Below, piece by piece: positions 1-6,705 of a stretch of 27,772 bases of DNA (position 1 is the first letter of the stretch; every line of letters begins with the position of its first letter). The notes under the pieces were generated by a model. It was not told the origin of the DNA, searched no databases, and worked only from the letters and a program-made list of their open reading frames with translations. Origin of the DNA: an uncultured Spirochaetaceae bacterium (GTDB taxonomy: Bacteria > Spirochaetota > Spirochaetia > Sphaerochaetales > Sphaerochaetaceae). The stretch covers positions 1 through 27,772 of the forward strand of contig CANRIJ010000005.1 in assembly GCA_947630635.1 (NCBI GenBank), read 5' to 3'. The position numbers and the translations under genes are program-made.

Positions 1-402
1 GTGCTGATGAATAAAGCGCAGCTCAAAGAGAGTGGATACCTTGTTCCAGATGATCTCTTTTTGAGGTGGCCAGCTCCATTTACGGCCATCGTTGATAGAT
101 CAGATGGGACAACTGTTGCAGTGAGAGTTCCCTCTGACCTCTTCTTGCAGGATCTTCTCCCGTTATCGGGGCCAATATACTCAACAAGCGTTAATATTTC
201 GGGAGAGAGTGAGCTAAGGACCTTTGATGATATCAAGAGTGTCTTTGATGGAAAGGTCGATTTTATCGTAAATGATCCGACATTCTCTCCAACTGGCTCT
301 TCAACGCTTATTGATGCAACAAAAAAACCCTACCAGATAATCCGGCAGGGCATCTATGTATTCTCTGATCCCGAAAAATCAGTGGAAGAAGCTAATCACT
401 GA
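1..402 (+). CDS. Threonylcarbamoyl-AMP synthase (Sua5/YrdC/YwlC family), 3' part
   Basis: This is the C-terminal part of a YrdC-fold protein; the 5' end lies outside the window. The family makes threonylcarbamoyl-AMP from threonine, bicarbonate and ATP for the t6A37 modification of ANN-decoding tRNAs, in the cytoplasm. Visible family motifs are RWPAPFTAIV near residue 23, VAVRVPS near 39, the STSVNISGE loop near 61 and SPTGSSTLID near 96, in the usual order. About 130 residues are present, roughly the second half of a single-domain YrdC protein. There is no C-terminal Sua5 extension, so it is the short type. The final codons overlap the end of the convergent DUF1015 gene by 11 bp, within an inverted repeat likely to be a terminator. 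Confidence 0.85.
   Translation: MLMNKAQLKESGYLVPDDLFLRWPAPFTAIVDRSDGTTVAVRVPSDLFLQDLLPLSGPIYSTSVNISGESELRTFDDIKSVFDGKVDFIVNDPTFSPTGSSTLIDATKKPYQIIRQGIYVFSDPEKSVEEANH
321..350 (-). terminator. Intrinsic terminator for the DUF1015 gene, inside the Sua5 coding region
   Basis: Read on the minus strand, CCCTGCC and GGTAGGG form a 7-bp stem (one G-U pair) with a 9-nt loop, followed by seven T residues. It lies about 40 bp past the DUF1015 stop codon and wholly within the opposing Sua5 gene. Confidence 0.55.
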
Positions 403-408
403 TTTTTC
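373..408. terminator. Bidirectional terminator covering both stop codons of a convergent pair
   Basis: GAAAAATCAGTG at 373-384 and CACTGATTTTTC at 397-408 form a perfect 12-bp inverted repeat with a 12-nt loop. T tracts are built into both arms. It contains the TGA of the Sua5 gene (400-402) and the TAG of the DUF1015 gene (392-394). The stem is AT-rich, so its strength as a terminator is inferred. Confidence 0.55.
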
Positions 409-1696
409 TAGCTTCCATGTAGTATCTCTTTTCGTGTGCATGTCCGATAGAGAAGGTCTTTCTTGGATAGGCGCCATCCTTGAGCATGTCCGAGAAGAAG
501 TTCTCCTTGTGGATATCAGGGAGCACTATTCCTATATTTCCCTTCTCGTTTCCAAGCTTGATTGTCACATCCTCTCCGTGGATATAGTCTACCTTTCCAA
601 GTCCATCCTCGAGCATTTTGTCTATAACCAGCTGTATAGTGCCAGCGGCAATGGCCTTTTCGCCCTCTTCGATTGTGTAGACATAGAAATCTCCGTTATG
701 CACCAGTCCAAAGTGCTGTCCCTTTTTATTGATGAGCTTATTCATCTCATCTTCATTTGAGACCTTCTCTGAAGTGAATTTTTTGGAGAAATTCTTCAAT
801 ATGAGATCGAATTTTTCCTTATTCATATCGAAGAAGACTCTGTGTATAGGCTCAAACTGAAGGCCCTCATCATAGATGTTCTCTATCTCAACAAGGGCAT
901 AGCGTGCTCTATGATTCTTCCTCTCTTCCTCTGAAAGTCCCTTTTTGATGTCTTCCCAGCAAGATTTCGCAGTTGCAAGAGAGTGGTTTCCATCTCCCAT
1001 TGCAAATAGAAGCGGGTTCTTTGGATCAAGCTTCTCATAGAGGCTCTTGATTGCATCAAGGATAGACTCTTTGTCCTCATCAGAGGAGACAAGGTATCCA
1101 GTAAGATGCCCTCCGTTCTTTACAAGTCCGACATCGTATATCTTCTCAAGCTGATCTTTTTTGTCTCTTATCGGCTCAATGACCCTTCTATTCTCATCGG
1201 AGATCAAGACCATGATATGGGGAATCTCGAGCTTTGCGTTCTTTCTGATCTCCTTTCTCGGAGGGATTCTAGAGAGGATTGTGCCCTCTGTTGCTCTGAT
1301 AAGTGATTTAGAGTCTTTTGAGTAGTCGTATTTCTCAAGATCCAAAGCCACCATCAGACCATATCGCGTACCGCTCTCAGTATCTCTTCTAACGAGAATG
1401 AAACTCTCCTTAAATTCATCAAAGAGTCTCTCTTTGAGATATTTGTCCATCTCTTTGTTTATCTCGGATATTATGTGGTTCTTGTTATCTGACTCGAGAT
1501 ATACCTCTGGATATATTATCTTCATTGAGGAAGGCGAGTCCCCAATCTCCTCTTTGAGACTCTCCCAATACTCTGGCTCGCTTGTATATTGGTCGCAAGC
1601 GACAACTGCCCAATGTGATAAGTTGGTGCCCTTTTTAGGAAGAAGCACATCTGGTGCTATGAGTCCGTATTCCTTTAGCTTGTCATTGTAGGTCAT
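392..1696 (-). CDS. DUF1015 family protein
   Basis: The 434-aa product matches the DUF1015 family, a conserved bacterial protein of unknown biochemical role. Family features include an N-terminal APDVLLP..NLSHWAVVACDQYTSEPEYWE region, a central IPHIMVLI segment and the strongly typical DGNHSLATAK motif near residue 235. The ATG at 1696 is chosen because AAAGGAG sits seven bases upstream and an extended -10 (TGTTAGAAT, 1722-1730 on the minus strand) lies just before it. The frame stays open to 1813, but the extra 39 residues look unlike the family. The gene is convergent with the Sua5 gene and overlaps it by 11 bp. The reaction is unknown. Confidence 0.85.
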   Translation of the reverse strand: MTYNDKLKEYGLIAPDVLLPKKGTNLSHWAVVACDQYTSEPEYWESLKEEIGDSPSSMKIIYPEVYLESDNKNHIISEINKEMDKYLKERLFDEFKESFILVRRDTESGTRYGLMVALDLEKYDYSKDSKSLIRATEGTILSRIPPRKEIRKNAKLEIPHIMVLISDENRRVIEPIRDKKDQLEKIYDVGLVKNGGHLTGYLVSSDEDKESILDAIKSLYEKLDPKNPLLFAMGDGNHSLATAKSCWEDIKKGLSEEERKNHRARYALVEIENIYDEGLQFEPIHRVFFDMNKEKFDLILKNFSKKFTSEKVSNEDEMNKLINKKGQHFGLVHNGDFYVYTIEEGEKAIAAGTIQLVIDKMLEDGLGKVDYIHGEDVTIKLGNEKGNIGIVLPDIHKENFFSDMLKDGAYPRKTFSIGHAHEKRYYMEARKISD

Positions 1697-1721
1697 ATTC
1701 ACTCCTTTTCTAGCCAATAGC

Positions 1722-1730
1722 ATTCTAACA
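1722..1730 (-). promoter_or_regulatory. Extended -10 promoter element for the DUF1015 gene
   Basis: TGTTAGAAT on the minus strand is an extended -10 with five of six matches to TATAAT. It lies 25 bp before the ATG at 1696, leaving room for the Shine-Dalgarno. No convincing -35 is seen. Confidence 0.4.
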
Positions 1731-1802
1731 TAGCAATTGTTGAAAAAGCATAAAAATATGCTATATATGGGAAAAAGGCTTCTTTTGGCAAATTGTCTGA
1801 GA

Positions 1803-1831
1803 TTGCCCATCACTTTTTACTGTGGTAATGT
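1803..1831 (+). promoter_or_regulatory. Possible promoter for the membrane protein/aroH pair
   Basis: TTGCCC (1803-1808), a 17-bp spacer ending in TGG, and TAATGT (1826-1831). The box ends six bases before the ATG at 1838 and no Shine-Dalgarno is visible, so the transcript could be leaderless. The -10 match is poor (three of six). Confidence 0.3.
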
Positions 1832-1837
1832 TTTAAA

Positions 1838-2185
1838 ATGCTTCAGCTTAGAAGAGTAGTAGAGTTTTCCTCGCGAATACACACGTATCTTCTGACTCTA
1901 TATGTATTCTTCGCGCTTCTATTTGTTCTCTTTCTCTACTATCCGATAGATGATTCCCTCGTAAAATTTATATCCATATGCCAGATGGCAATGGGATGGA
2001 CTATTCTATTAGAGGGCGTTTGGATACTATTTGCTGCTATCTTTGCATCTATATATTCAAAGGTACTGGTTATAAAGCCGATTCTTCTGACGCTTTTGAG
2101 GCTTTTAATTTACTTTATGATCTCTATTTTTGTGGATATAGTGAATACGCTTATAACAAGCGGTTTTCAATATGGAGGAGTCTGA
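1838..2185 (+). CDS. Small integral membrane protein, unrecognised
   Basis: This 115-aa protein belongs to no family I recognise. Three strongly hydrophobic stretches can be seen at about residues 18-37, 46-72 and 76-105, so it is probably a three-pass inner-membrane protein with a basic N-terminus (LRR, R14). No Shine-Dalgarno precedes the ATG, whose first base lies six bases after a weak -10-like box. Its TGA overlaps the ATG of the aroH-type chorismate mutase by one base (TGATG), so the two are almost certainly co-translated. A link to aromatic amino acid synthesis is only suggested by this coupling. Confidence 0.65.
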   Translation: MLQLRRVVEFSSRIHTYLLTLYVFFALLFVLFLYYPIDDSLVKFISICQMAMGWTILLEGVWILFAAIFASIYSKVLVIKPILLTLLRLLIYFMISIFVDIVNTLITSGFQYGGV

Positions 2186-2535
2186 TGCTTGCGCTGAGAG
2201 GAGCAATAACTGTAGATGAGGACAGGGCCGAGGCTGTAGATGATAGCGTCAAATCTCTAATGGAGAGACTATATAGCGAGAATTCCATTTCTGATGATGA
2301 TGTGGAATTTGCTATTTTCAGTCAGACTAAGGATATTAGATCGAGAAATGCCGCAGCTGCTGTTAGAAAAGCGGGATTTTTGAAAAGGAATGCTATTTTC
2401 TGTGTTGAGGAGGCGGATGTTGAGCTCTCTCTTCCCCTCTGTATCAGAGTTCTTGTCTATACCAAGAAAGACGGTGAGCCGAAGATGGTATATTTAAAGG
2501 GCGCCTCTCTTTTAAGACCCGATTTTAGGGATTGA
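2185..2535 (+). CDS. aroH: Chorismate mutase, AroH class
   Basis: This 116-aa protein aligns along its length with the monofunctional AroH-type chorismate mutase of Bacillus subtilis (127 aa). That enzyme rearranges chorismate to prephenate for Phe/Tyr synthesis and works as a trimer in the cytoplasm. The active-site residues known from that family are present: R5 in ALRGA (family R7), E76 in CVEEADV (family E78), R88 in CIRVLV (family R90) and Y103 in MVYLKG (family Y108). The ending LLRPDF is also typical. The ATG at 2185 is preceded by GGAGGAG at 2174-2180. It overlaps the upstream stop by one base, indicating translational coupling with the membrane protein. The same frame is open further upstream, but those residues are not AroH-like. 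Confidence 0.92.
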   Translation: MLALRGAITVDEDRAEAVDDSVKSLMERLYSENSISDDDVEFAIFSQTKDIRSRNAAAAVRKAGFLKRNAIFCVEEADVELSLPLCIRVLVYTKKDGEPKMVYLKGASLLRPDFRD

Positions 2536-2968
2536 TTAAAAGCTGCAGCAGTAATTTAGATGTATAATTTTTTTCTTAAAATGTAGAATTCTACAAAATG
2601 AGAAAATTTAAATTAAATGAATAGAGGTCCTTCAATCAAGACTAAAAATGATTATACAGAGAATGATTGATTAGTCACCGCCTTGTCTATCGTCAATTTT
2701 AGAGGTATTGCCTTTTTTGCTTATAGAATGCGGGATTTATTGGAGAGCAAGGATCAGAAGAGATGCCATTCTTTTGATTTTAAGCTTAGCAAGAACTTCT
2801 TTTGTAAAACAATGCAATCAGAGAACAAATTACATGGGGCTCCATGGTGTTTATTCTGGGCAATTGTAGGTAAAGAGAGATGATTTTTGTTTTCTTAATG
2901 CTTTCTCAAGCCATTAATTTAGATTTTTTGGGATTTCACTTAATTAATTTGGATTGGATTTCTATGCT
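2536..2968. other. Intergenic stretch of about 430 bp with no supported gene
   Basis: This is AT-rich sequence after aroH. One open frame (2683-2883) would encode 66 residues, but it has no clear Shine-Dalgarno, no recognisable motif and irregular composition, so I do not call it. An extended -10-like TGCTATAAA occurs at 2965-2973 on the plus strand without a good -35. The stretch may hold a decayed gene, but no homology is apparent in any frame. Confidence 0.5.
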
Positions 2969-3001
2969 ATAAAAATAAGGCTTCCGTAAAAAACAGAAGC
3001 C
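2969..3001 (-). terminator. Terminator after tRNA-Thr
   Basis: On the minus strand GGCTTC, an 11-nt loop and GAAGCC are followed by TTATTTTTAT, a few bases past the 3' end of the tRNA. Confidence 0.7.
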
Positions 3002-3005
3002 CTTG

Positions 3006-3079
3006 AGCTTCCTGTCGGATTCGAACCAACGACCCCGAGATTACAAATCACGTGCTCTGGCCAACTGAGCTAAGGAAGC
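3006..3079 (-). tRNA. tRNA-Thr (anticodon TGT)
   Basis: A 74-nt cloverleaf on the minus strand. The acceptor GCTTCCT pairs fully with AGGAAGC, the D stem is GCTC/GAGC, and the anticodon loop TTTGTAA gives TGT. The T arm is GTTGG-TTCGAAT-CCGAC. The anticodon stem has one T-T mismatch. The discriminator is T and CCA is not encoded. The gene has its own consensus-like promoter and a terminator, so it is a single-gene unit. Confidence 0.93.
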
Positions 3080-3089
3080 ATCTTTGCTT

Positions 3090-3118
3090 ATAATAGTTAA
3101 AAAGAATTTATATGTCAA
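3090..3118 (-). promoter_or_regulatory. Promoter of tRNA-Thr
   Basis: TTGACA (3113-3118), exactly 17 bp, then TATTAT (3090-3095) on the minus strand, with the tRNA 5' end 10 bp further on. It is a near-consensus sigma-70-type promoter, divergent from that of the 56-aa gene. Confidence 0.8.
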
Positions 3119-3139
3119 TTTGGTTAAGTTCAATCTCGA

Positions 3140-3168
3140 TTGACAGCAAAAGGCATTTAAAGTAGTAT
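3140..3168 (+). promoter_or_regulatory. Strong promoter of the 56-aa basic protein gene
   Basis: TTGACA (3140-3145), exactly 17 bp, then TAGTAT (3163-3168). It is followed by GGAGGA at 3185-3190 and the ATG at 3197. Confidence 0.8.
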
Positions 3169-3196
3169 TTCTTTCTGTTGTATTGGAGGAATAGAG

Positions 3197-3367
3197 ATGG
3201 CAGGTAACGTTTCCAAGAACGCAAGACGTGAAGGCGCAAAGATTCTTACTTCTAGATGGGGTGGAACCATTAAAATGAAGAGCGTTTTCGAGAATGGCAA
3301 GCTTCGCCATGTTGCATATTGCGAGAAGACCGGCAATACAGCCAGAAGACCAAAAGATCTTCTGTAG
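3197..3367 (+). CDS. Small basic protein (56 aa), unrecognised
   Basis: A short gene with every sign of being real and well expressed. It has a TTGACA-17-TAGTAT promoter, a GGAGGA Shine-Dalgarno six bases before the ATG and a strong terminator 20 bp after the stop. The product is basic and mostly hydrophilic, running from MAGNVSKNARREGAKIL through SRWGGTIKMKSV to YCEKTGNTARRPKDLL. Its size, charge and expression signals resemble those of a small ribosomal or RNA-binding protein, but I could not match it to bL28, bL33, bS18, bS14 or bTHX. It has one Cys, so no zinc ribbon. Function is unknown; nucleic-acid binding is an inference from composition. Confidence 0.75.
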   Translation: MAGNVSKNARREGAKILTSRWGGTIKMKSVFENGKLRHVAYCEKTGNTARRPKDLL

Positions 3368-3385
3368 TAAGTTTTGCCCACTGAT

Positions 3386-3417
3386 AAAAATTGCCCCATA
3401 AGAGGGCAATTTTTTTT
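3386..3417 (+). terminator. Terminator after the 56-aa gene
   Basis: AAAAATTGCCC (3386-3396) pairs with GGGCAATTTTT (3404-3414) around a 7-nt loop and ends in a run of T. The symmetric A and T arms could also stop minus-strand transcription. Confidence 0.85.
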
Positions 3418-3449
3418 AGTCCTTTCTATGTAAATACAAAGCGTCCTTA

Positions 3450-3458
3450 TGCTAAAAT
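3450..3458 (+). promoter_or_regulatory. Extended -10 element for the nucleotidase gene
   Basis: TGCTAAAAT is an extended -10 with five of six matches to TATAAT. It lies about 53 bp before the ATG at 3512. No good -35 is visible. Confidence 0.4.
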
Positions 3459-3511
3459 TAGCTCAACACTTTTGGCATTATTGCCTTCTAGACTTTTAAG
3501 GAGGAAAACGA

Positions 3512-5254
3512 ATGAAACGCTTTTCTAAAGCAGTCTTATCGATGCTTCTAGTAGCCTCTCTGGTTTTTGTCCTGGCTTCATGCTCCAGCACAAAAGAAGA
3601 GACCAAGGCTCCAGAGATTGTAACTCCAGCATCAACAGGCTCTTCATCATCAGCACCGGCTCCTGCTCCAGCTCCGGCTCCTGCACCAGCCCCAGCATCA
3701 GCTCCTGCGGCTTCAAGTGCAGAAAACAAGGTTCTTCCATCAAATACACCGATAGTGAAGAATACTCAGGGAGATTCCGAATTTGATCTCTTTATCATAC
3801 ATACAAATGATGTGCATGCAAGAGTCAATGCCGGAGAAGATGGAAGCATGGGATATGCTAAGATGAATACTCTTCTCAATGTCGCTAGAGACATTACAGA
3901 TAATATTCTTCTGCTCGATGCAGGCGACGTAACTCATGGAACAAACTTCGCCAACGTCTTCAATGGTGAGCCTATTGCAGTTCTCCTTGATATGATGGGC
4001 TATGATGCAGTTGCTCCAGGCAACCATGATTTCAATTATGGAACTGATTCTCTTCTGGAGAAGGCAGCCGAGGCAGAGGAGTACTCAGACCTCAAGATTC
4101 TTGCTGCAAATATCTTCGATGAGGATGGAAACATGCTCTTCCAGCCATATCAGCTCTACGATTTCAATGGATTTACAGTTGCTGTAGTCGGTCTTGCAAC
4201 TCCTGATACAAAAGAGAAGTCACATCCAAAGAATACTGAGGGTGTCTATTTTGCGGATTTCATGAATGATGAGGACCTTGCTATTGCTCAAGAGGCACTT
4301 GATGAGCTGCATGAAGTTGCTGATTTTGTAGTAGTGCTTGGCCATATCGGACTCGTTCCAGATGGATCAATTGGCCTTACTTCTGATTATCTTGCAAAGA
4401 ATCTTAATGGCATCGATGTATTTATCGATGGACACTCACACACAGAGCTTCCTGATGGACTTATGGTAAATGGAACTCTGATTGCTTCAACTGGGCAGTA
4501 CCTGAATAACCTTGGAGTGGTTTTGGTTCATGTAAAAGACGGAGTTGGAACAGTTCAGGGTGCAACTTTGATTCCAGCAAGTGTTATTCTCGATCCAAGT
4601 ACAAGTCCGCTTCTTACTCAGTACAATATCACTGAAATTCCTGGTGATCCGGCAATTGAGGCATATATAAGCGAAGTAAATGATGAGCTTGAGAAGAGAT
4701 ACTCAGTTGTCGTTGCAACTATCCCTGAGGATCTCGATGGTGAGAGAGAGAATGTCAGAACAAAGCCGACAAACCTCTCAAAGCTTATCACTGATGCAAT
4801 CACCGATTATACAGGTGCAGACTTCACAATCATCAACGGTGGTGGAATCAGAGCCTCGCTCTCTAAGGGCGATGTAACACTTGGTGACGTCAATTCTGTT
4901 CTTCCATTCACAAATACGATCTCTGTTTGCCAGATCACACCAGCAGAGGCATATGCGGCATTTGAGCATGGCTACTCACTTCTTCCTGAGACAAACGGAG
5001 CATTCTCACAGTCAGATTTGGATGTTGAGTTTACTCCATACGCTCCAGTAGGAGAGAGAATCCTCTCTCTCAAGCTTAATGGAAAAGAGCTTGATAGAAA
5101 CGACACAACAACTCTCCTCACAGTTGCTACAAATGACTTTATGGCAGCAGGTGGCGATGGCTACACAATGTTCGGAAAAGAGGTCATGGTGGGACCAATG
5201 CTCAATGAGGTATTCTTAGAGTATCTTGGAGAGCTCTATCCTCCACAGAACTAA
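3512..5254 (+). CDS. 5'-nucleotidase/UshA-family metallophosphatase lipoprotein
   Basis: The 580-aa product has a lipoprotein signal peptide (basic MKRFSK, hydrophobic core, LASC with Cys24), then an Ala-Pro linker (residues 48-66). A calcineurin-like metallophosphatase domain follows: HTNDVH at 97-102, LLDAGD at 134-139, GNHDF at 170-174, VLGHIG at 275-280 and DGHSH at 306-310. These supply the two-metal ligands. The C-terminal 5'-nucleotidase domain shows NGGGIRASLSKGDVTLGD and, near the end, NDFMAAGGDGY, the substrate-binding part. The family hydrolyses nucleotides or UDP-sugars outside the cytoplasm for nucleoside and phosphate salvage. TAAGGAGG lies shortly before the ATG. It is monocistronic, with an extended -10 upstream and a terminator after. 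The exact substrate cannot be told from sequence. Confidence 0.93.
   Translation: MKRFSKAVLSMLLVASLVFVLASCSSTKEETKAPEIVTPASTGSSSSAPAPAPAPAPAPAPASAPAASSAENKVLPSNTPIVKNTQGDSEFDLFIIHTNDVHARVNAGEDGSMGYAKMNTLLNVARDITDNILLLDAGDVTHGTNFANVFNGEPIAVLLDMMGYDAVAPGNHDFNYGTDSLLEKAAEAEEYSDLKILAANIFDEDGNMLFQPYQLYDFNGFTVAVVGLATPDTKEKSHPKNTEGVYFADFMNDEDLAIAQEALDELHEVADFVVVLGHIGLVPDGSIGLTSDYLAKNLNGIDVFIDGHSHTELPDGLMVNGTLIASTGQYLNNLGVVLVHVKDGVGTVQGATLIPASVILDPSTSPLLTQYNITEIPGDPAIEAYISEVNDELEKRYSVVVATIPEDLDGERENVRTKPTNLSKLITDAITDYTGADFTIINGGGIRASLSKGDVTLGDVNSVLPFTNTISVCQITPAEAYAAFEHGYSLLPETNGAFSQSDLDVEFTPYAPVGERILSLKLNGKELDRNDTTTLLTVATNDFMAAGGDGYTMFGKEVMVGPMLNEVFLEYLGELYPPQN
3653..3709 (+). repeat. Ala-Pro dipeptide repeat in the nucleotidase lipoprotein
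   Basis: A run of six-base units of the form CCN-GCN encodes alternating Ala and Pro just after the lipobox. It is probably an extended spacer between the membrane anchor and the enzyme. Third positions vary, so this is not a recent perfect expansion. Confidence 0.8.
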
Positions 5255-5264
5255 AAGAATCAAG

Positions 5265-5287
5265 GCCGGAGCTTGCTCCGGCTTTTT
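5265..5287 (+). terminator. Terminator after the nucleotidase gene
   Basis: GCCGGAGC (5265-5272), a two-base gap and GCTCCGGC (5275-5282), then TTTTT. The stem is perfect and GC-rich. Confidence 0.9.
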
Positions 5288-5295
5288 CAATGCTG

Positions 5296-5324
5296 TTGAC
5301 ACCAACTGCTCTCTGTGCTAGATT
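5296..5324 (+). promoter_or_regulatory. Promoter of tRNA-Asn
   Basis: TTGACA (5296-5301), exactly 17 bp, then TAGATT (5319-5324). The mature tRNA starts 15 bp downstream. Confidence 0.75.
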
Positions 5325-5338
5325 TTCTTAGACGGAAT

Positions 5339-5411
<73 letters not shown>

Positions 5412-5413
5412 CG

Positions 5414-5441
5414 AGGCTTCGCATAAAGCGGAGCCTTTTTT
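5414..5441 (+). terminator. Terminator after tRNA-Asn
   Basis: AGGCTTCGC (5414-5422) pairs with GCGGAGCCT (5428-5436, one G-T pair) around ATAAA, followed by T residues. It starts three bases past the tRNA 3' end. Confidence 0.85.
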
Positions 5442-5506
5442 ATTTTCTTTATCGGCTTTTGAGAGGTTGATATAAATTTTATTTAATTCTTTTCATAGTA
5501 AATTTT

Positions 5507-5515
5507 TGCTAAATT
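5507..5515 (+). promoter_or_regulatory. Extended -10 element upstream of the MogA-like gene
   Basis: TGCTAAATT shares the TGCTAA core with the element before the nucleotidase gene. It lies about 60 bp before the ATG at 5577. No convincing -35 is seen. Confidence 0.35.
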
Positions 5516-5576
5516 TTCGATTTTAATTGGCCGACTTTGGATTCTCTTTCTATATTCCTAATAGAAGGAGAATAGA

Positions 5577-6068
5577 ATGTCTAAAGAGATTGATAAGGAA
5601 AACGTGAGAACGGCAATTGTGACCTTTTCAAATAAGATATCTGAGGGAAAGAAGGCAAATGATATTGGTGAGAAGCTTGCAGCCTTTGCAAGAGACAAGG
5701 GCTATGATGTAGTTGACGTTGCTGTCGCCCCGAAGGATGAGGCTGTGATGGAAGATAAGCTGAGAGAGTATATCGATGGAAAGTTCGATCTCGTGCTTAC
5801 AATCGGAGGAGCCGGACTTAAGGAGTACGATAGGCTTCCCGAGGTTATGAAGAGAATCAAGGACATATCGATTCCCGGCATTCCTGAGAAGATAAGAGCG
5901 GTTACAAAGAAGACCTTATTCAGGGGAAAGGCGATTGTAGCAAAGAAGACTCTTATAATCAATTTTCCAAAGGGAAATCATGATCTTGCACTTCCTGCAT
6001 TCTTGGCAATAGAGCCTATTATTCCTCATGCTTTGAAGAAGATCGATAAAGCTATTAAGTCTGTTTGA
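5577..6068 (+). CDS. MogA/MoaB-fold molybdopterin-binding domain protein
   Basis: This 163-aa protein has the length and order of single-domain MogA/MoaB proteins, which adenylylate molybdopterin before molybdenum insertion. The matching parts are RTAIVTFSNK at 11-20, LVLTIGGAGLKEYDRLPEV at 72-90, IPGIPEKIR near 98 and a C-terminal INFPKGNHDLALPAFLAIEPIIPHAL that resembles the family's LPG(S/N)P..LPHA ending. The TGGTG loop is altered to IGGAG, while an Asp (D85) sits where the family's conserved RD Asp would be. No other molybdenum cofactor gene is nearby, so the true role could differ. AAGGAG precedes the ATG, and a terminator follows 14 bp after the stop. Confidence 0.72.
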   Translation: MSKEIDKENVRTAIVTFSNKISEGKKANDIGEKLAAFARDKGYDVVDVAVAPKDEAVMEDKLREYIDGKFDLVLTIGGAGLKEYDRLPEVMKRIKDISIPGIPEKIRAVTKKTLFRGKAIVAKKTLIINFPKGNHDLALPAFLAIEPIIPHALKKIDKAIKSV

Positions 6069-6082
6069 TGTATAATCATGTG

Positions 6083-6104
6083 GCCGCACTTAGCGGCCTT
6101 TTTG
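6083..6104 (+). terminator. Terminator after the MogA-like gene
   Basis: GGCCGC, ACTTA, GCGGCC (6083-6099), then TTTTT. It ends seven bases before the ATG of the HD-domain gene, so it lies in that gene's leader if transcription starts upstream. Confidence 0.85.
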
Positions 6105-6111
6105 AGAGAAG

Positions 6112-6678
6112 ATGAGTAGATTGAGAGAAGAGGAAAAGGACGAAATCGCAAAGAGGGCAGTTGAGCTCATTTGGAAGTATGGGTCAGATATTCTCAAAAC
6201 CGATACCATGCAAAGCGAGAGGAGCTTTATGCAGCATGGAAAGGTCTCTGTATATGAGCACTCTCTCTTTGTTGCATATCATGCAGTCTACAAGGCACTT
6301 AAGAAGAGACTTGCAATTGATTATAGATCTCTTATAAGAGGCGCTCTCCTTCATGACTATTTTCTGTATGATTGGCATAAGGTAGGAGATGGGTCTCATA
6401 GGCTTCATGGCTTTAGGCATGCAAGGAGAGCAAAACTCACTGCCATGAGGGATTTTGATCTTAATGACAAAGAAATGAATATAATCGATACCCATATGTG
6501 GCCGCTGAATATGAGATGGCCTAAATACAGAGAGAGTTTCTTGGTAACCCTTGCGGATAAGAAGACGGCGTGGCGTGAGACCTTTCATAAGAGGGATATG
6601 AGAATGGAGAGGGCGCTGAGGCCTCTCTTGGAATATAGAGGCGGAGAGGCGCCGCCAGAGATGCCAAAGGCAAAATAA
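6112..6678 (+). CDS. HD-domain phosphohydrolase
   Basis: The 188-aa protein carries an HD-superfamily metal-binding set: H50 (VYEHSLF), the HD pair H81-D82 (GALLHDYFLYDWH), H103 in GFRHA, H128 in IDTHMWP and D149 in LADKKTA. Such small stand-alone HD proteins hydrolyse phosphate esters, often of nucleotides; the substrate is not evident. The Shine-Dalgarno is weak (GAGAGAAG directly before the ATG). The preceding terminator ends seven bases upstream, and no good promoter lies between it and the start, so expression may depend on read-through or on a weak TATAAT at 6072-6077. A shared terminator separates it from the convergent galE. Confidence 0.85.
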   Translation: MSRLREEEKDEIAKRAVELIWKYGSDILKTDTMQSERSFMQHGKVSVYEHSLFVAYHAVYKALKKRLAIDYRSLIRGALLHDYFLYDWHKVGDGSHRLHGFRHARRAKLTAMRDFDLNDKEMNIIDTHMWPLNMRWPKYRESFLVTLADKKTAWRETFHKRDMRMERALRPLLEYRGGEAPPEMPKAK

Positions 6679-6680
6679 AA

Positions 6681-6705
6681 CCGAGTCTGTCGACTCGGCT
6701 TTTTT
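6681..6705. terminator. Bidirectional terminator between the HD gene and galE
   Basis: CCGAGTC, TGTC, GACTCGG (6681-6698) has T-rich sequence after it on the plus strand and TTTTATTTTG after it on the minus strand, so it can serve both convergent genes. Confidence 0.85.

Noticed and set aside
1697..1813. N-terminal extension of the DUF1015 protein
   Set aside because: A strong Shine-Dalgarno and extended -10 support ATG at 1696; the extra residues are hydrophobic and Cys-rich, unlike the family.
2683..2883. A 66-residue frame in the gap after aroH
   Set aside because: No Shine-Dalgarno, no promoter with a proper -35, no recognisable motif, and composition that looks random.
3041..3409. Minus-strand frame across tRNA-Thr and the 56-aa gene
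   Set aside because: It covers a clear tRNA and a well-signalled gene on the other strand, and its translation has no family features.
5597..6068. Part of a molybdenum cofactor operon
   Set aside because: Flanking genes are a tRNA and an HD protein, each separated by terminators; no pathway neighbours are present.
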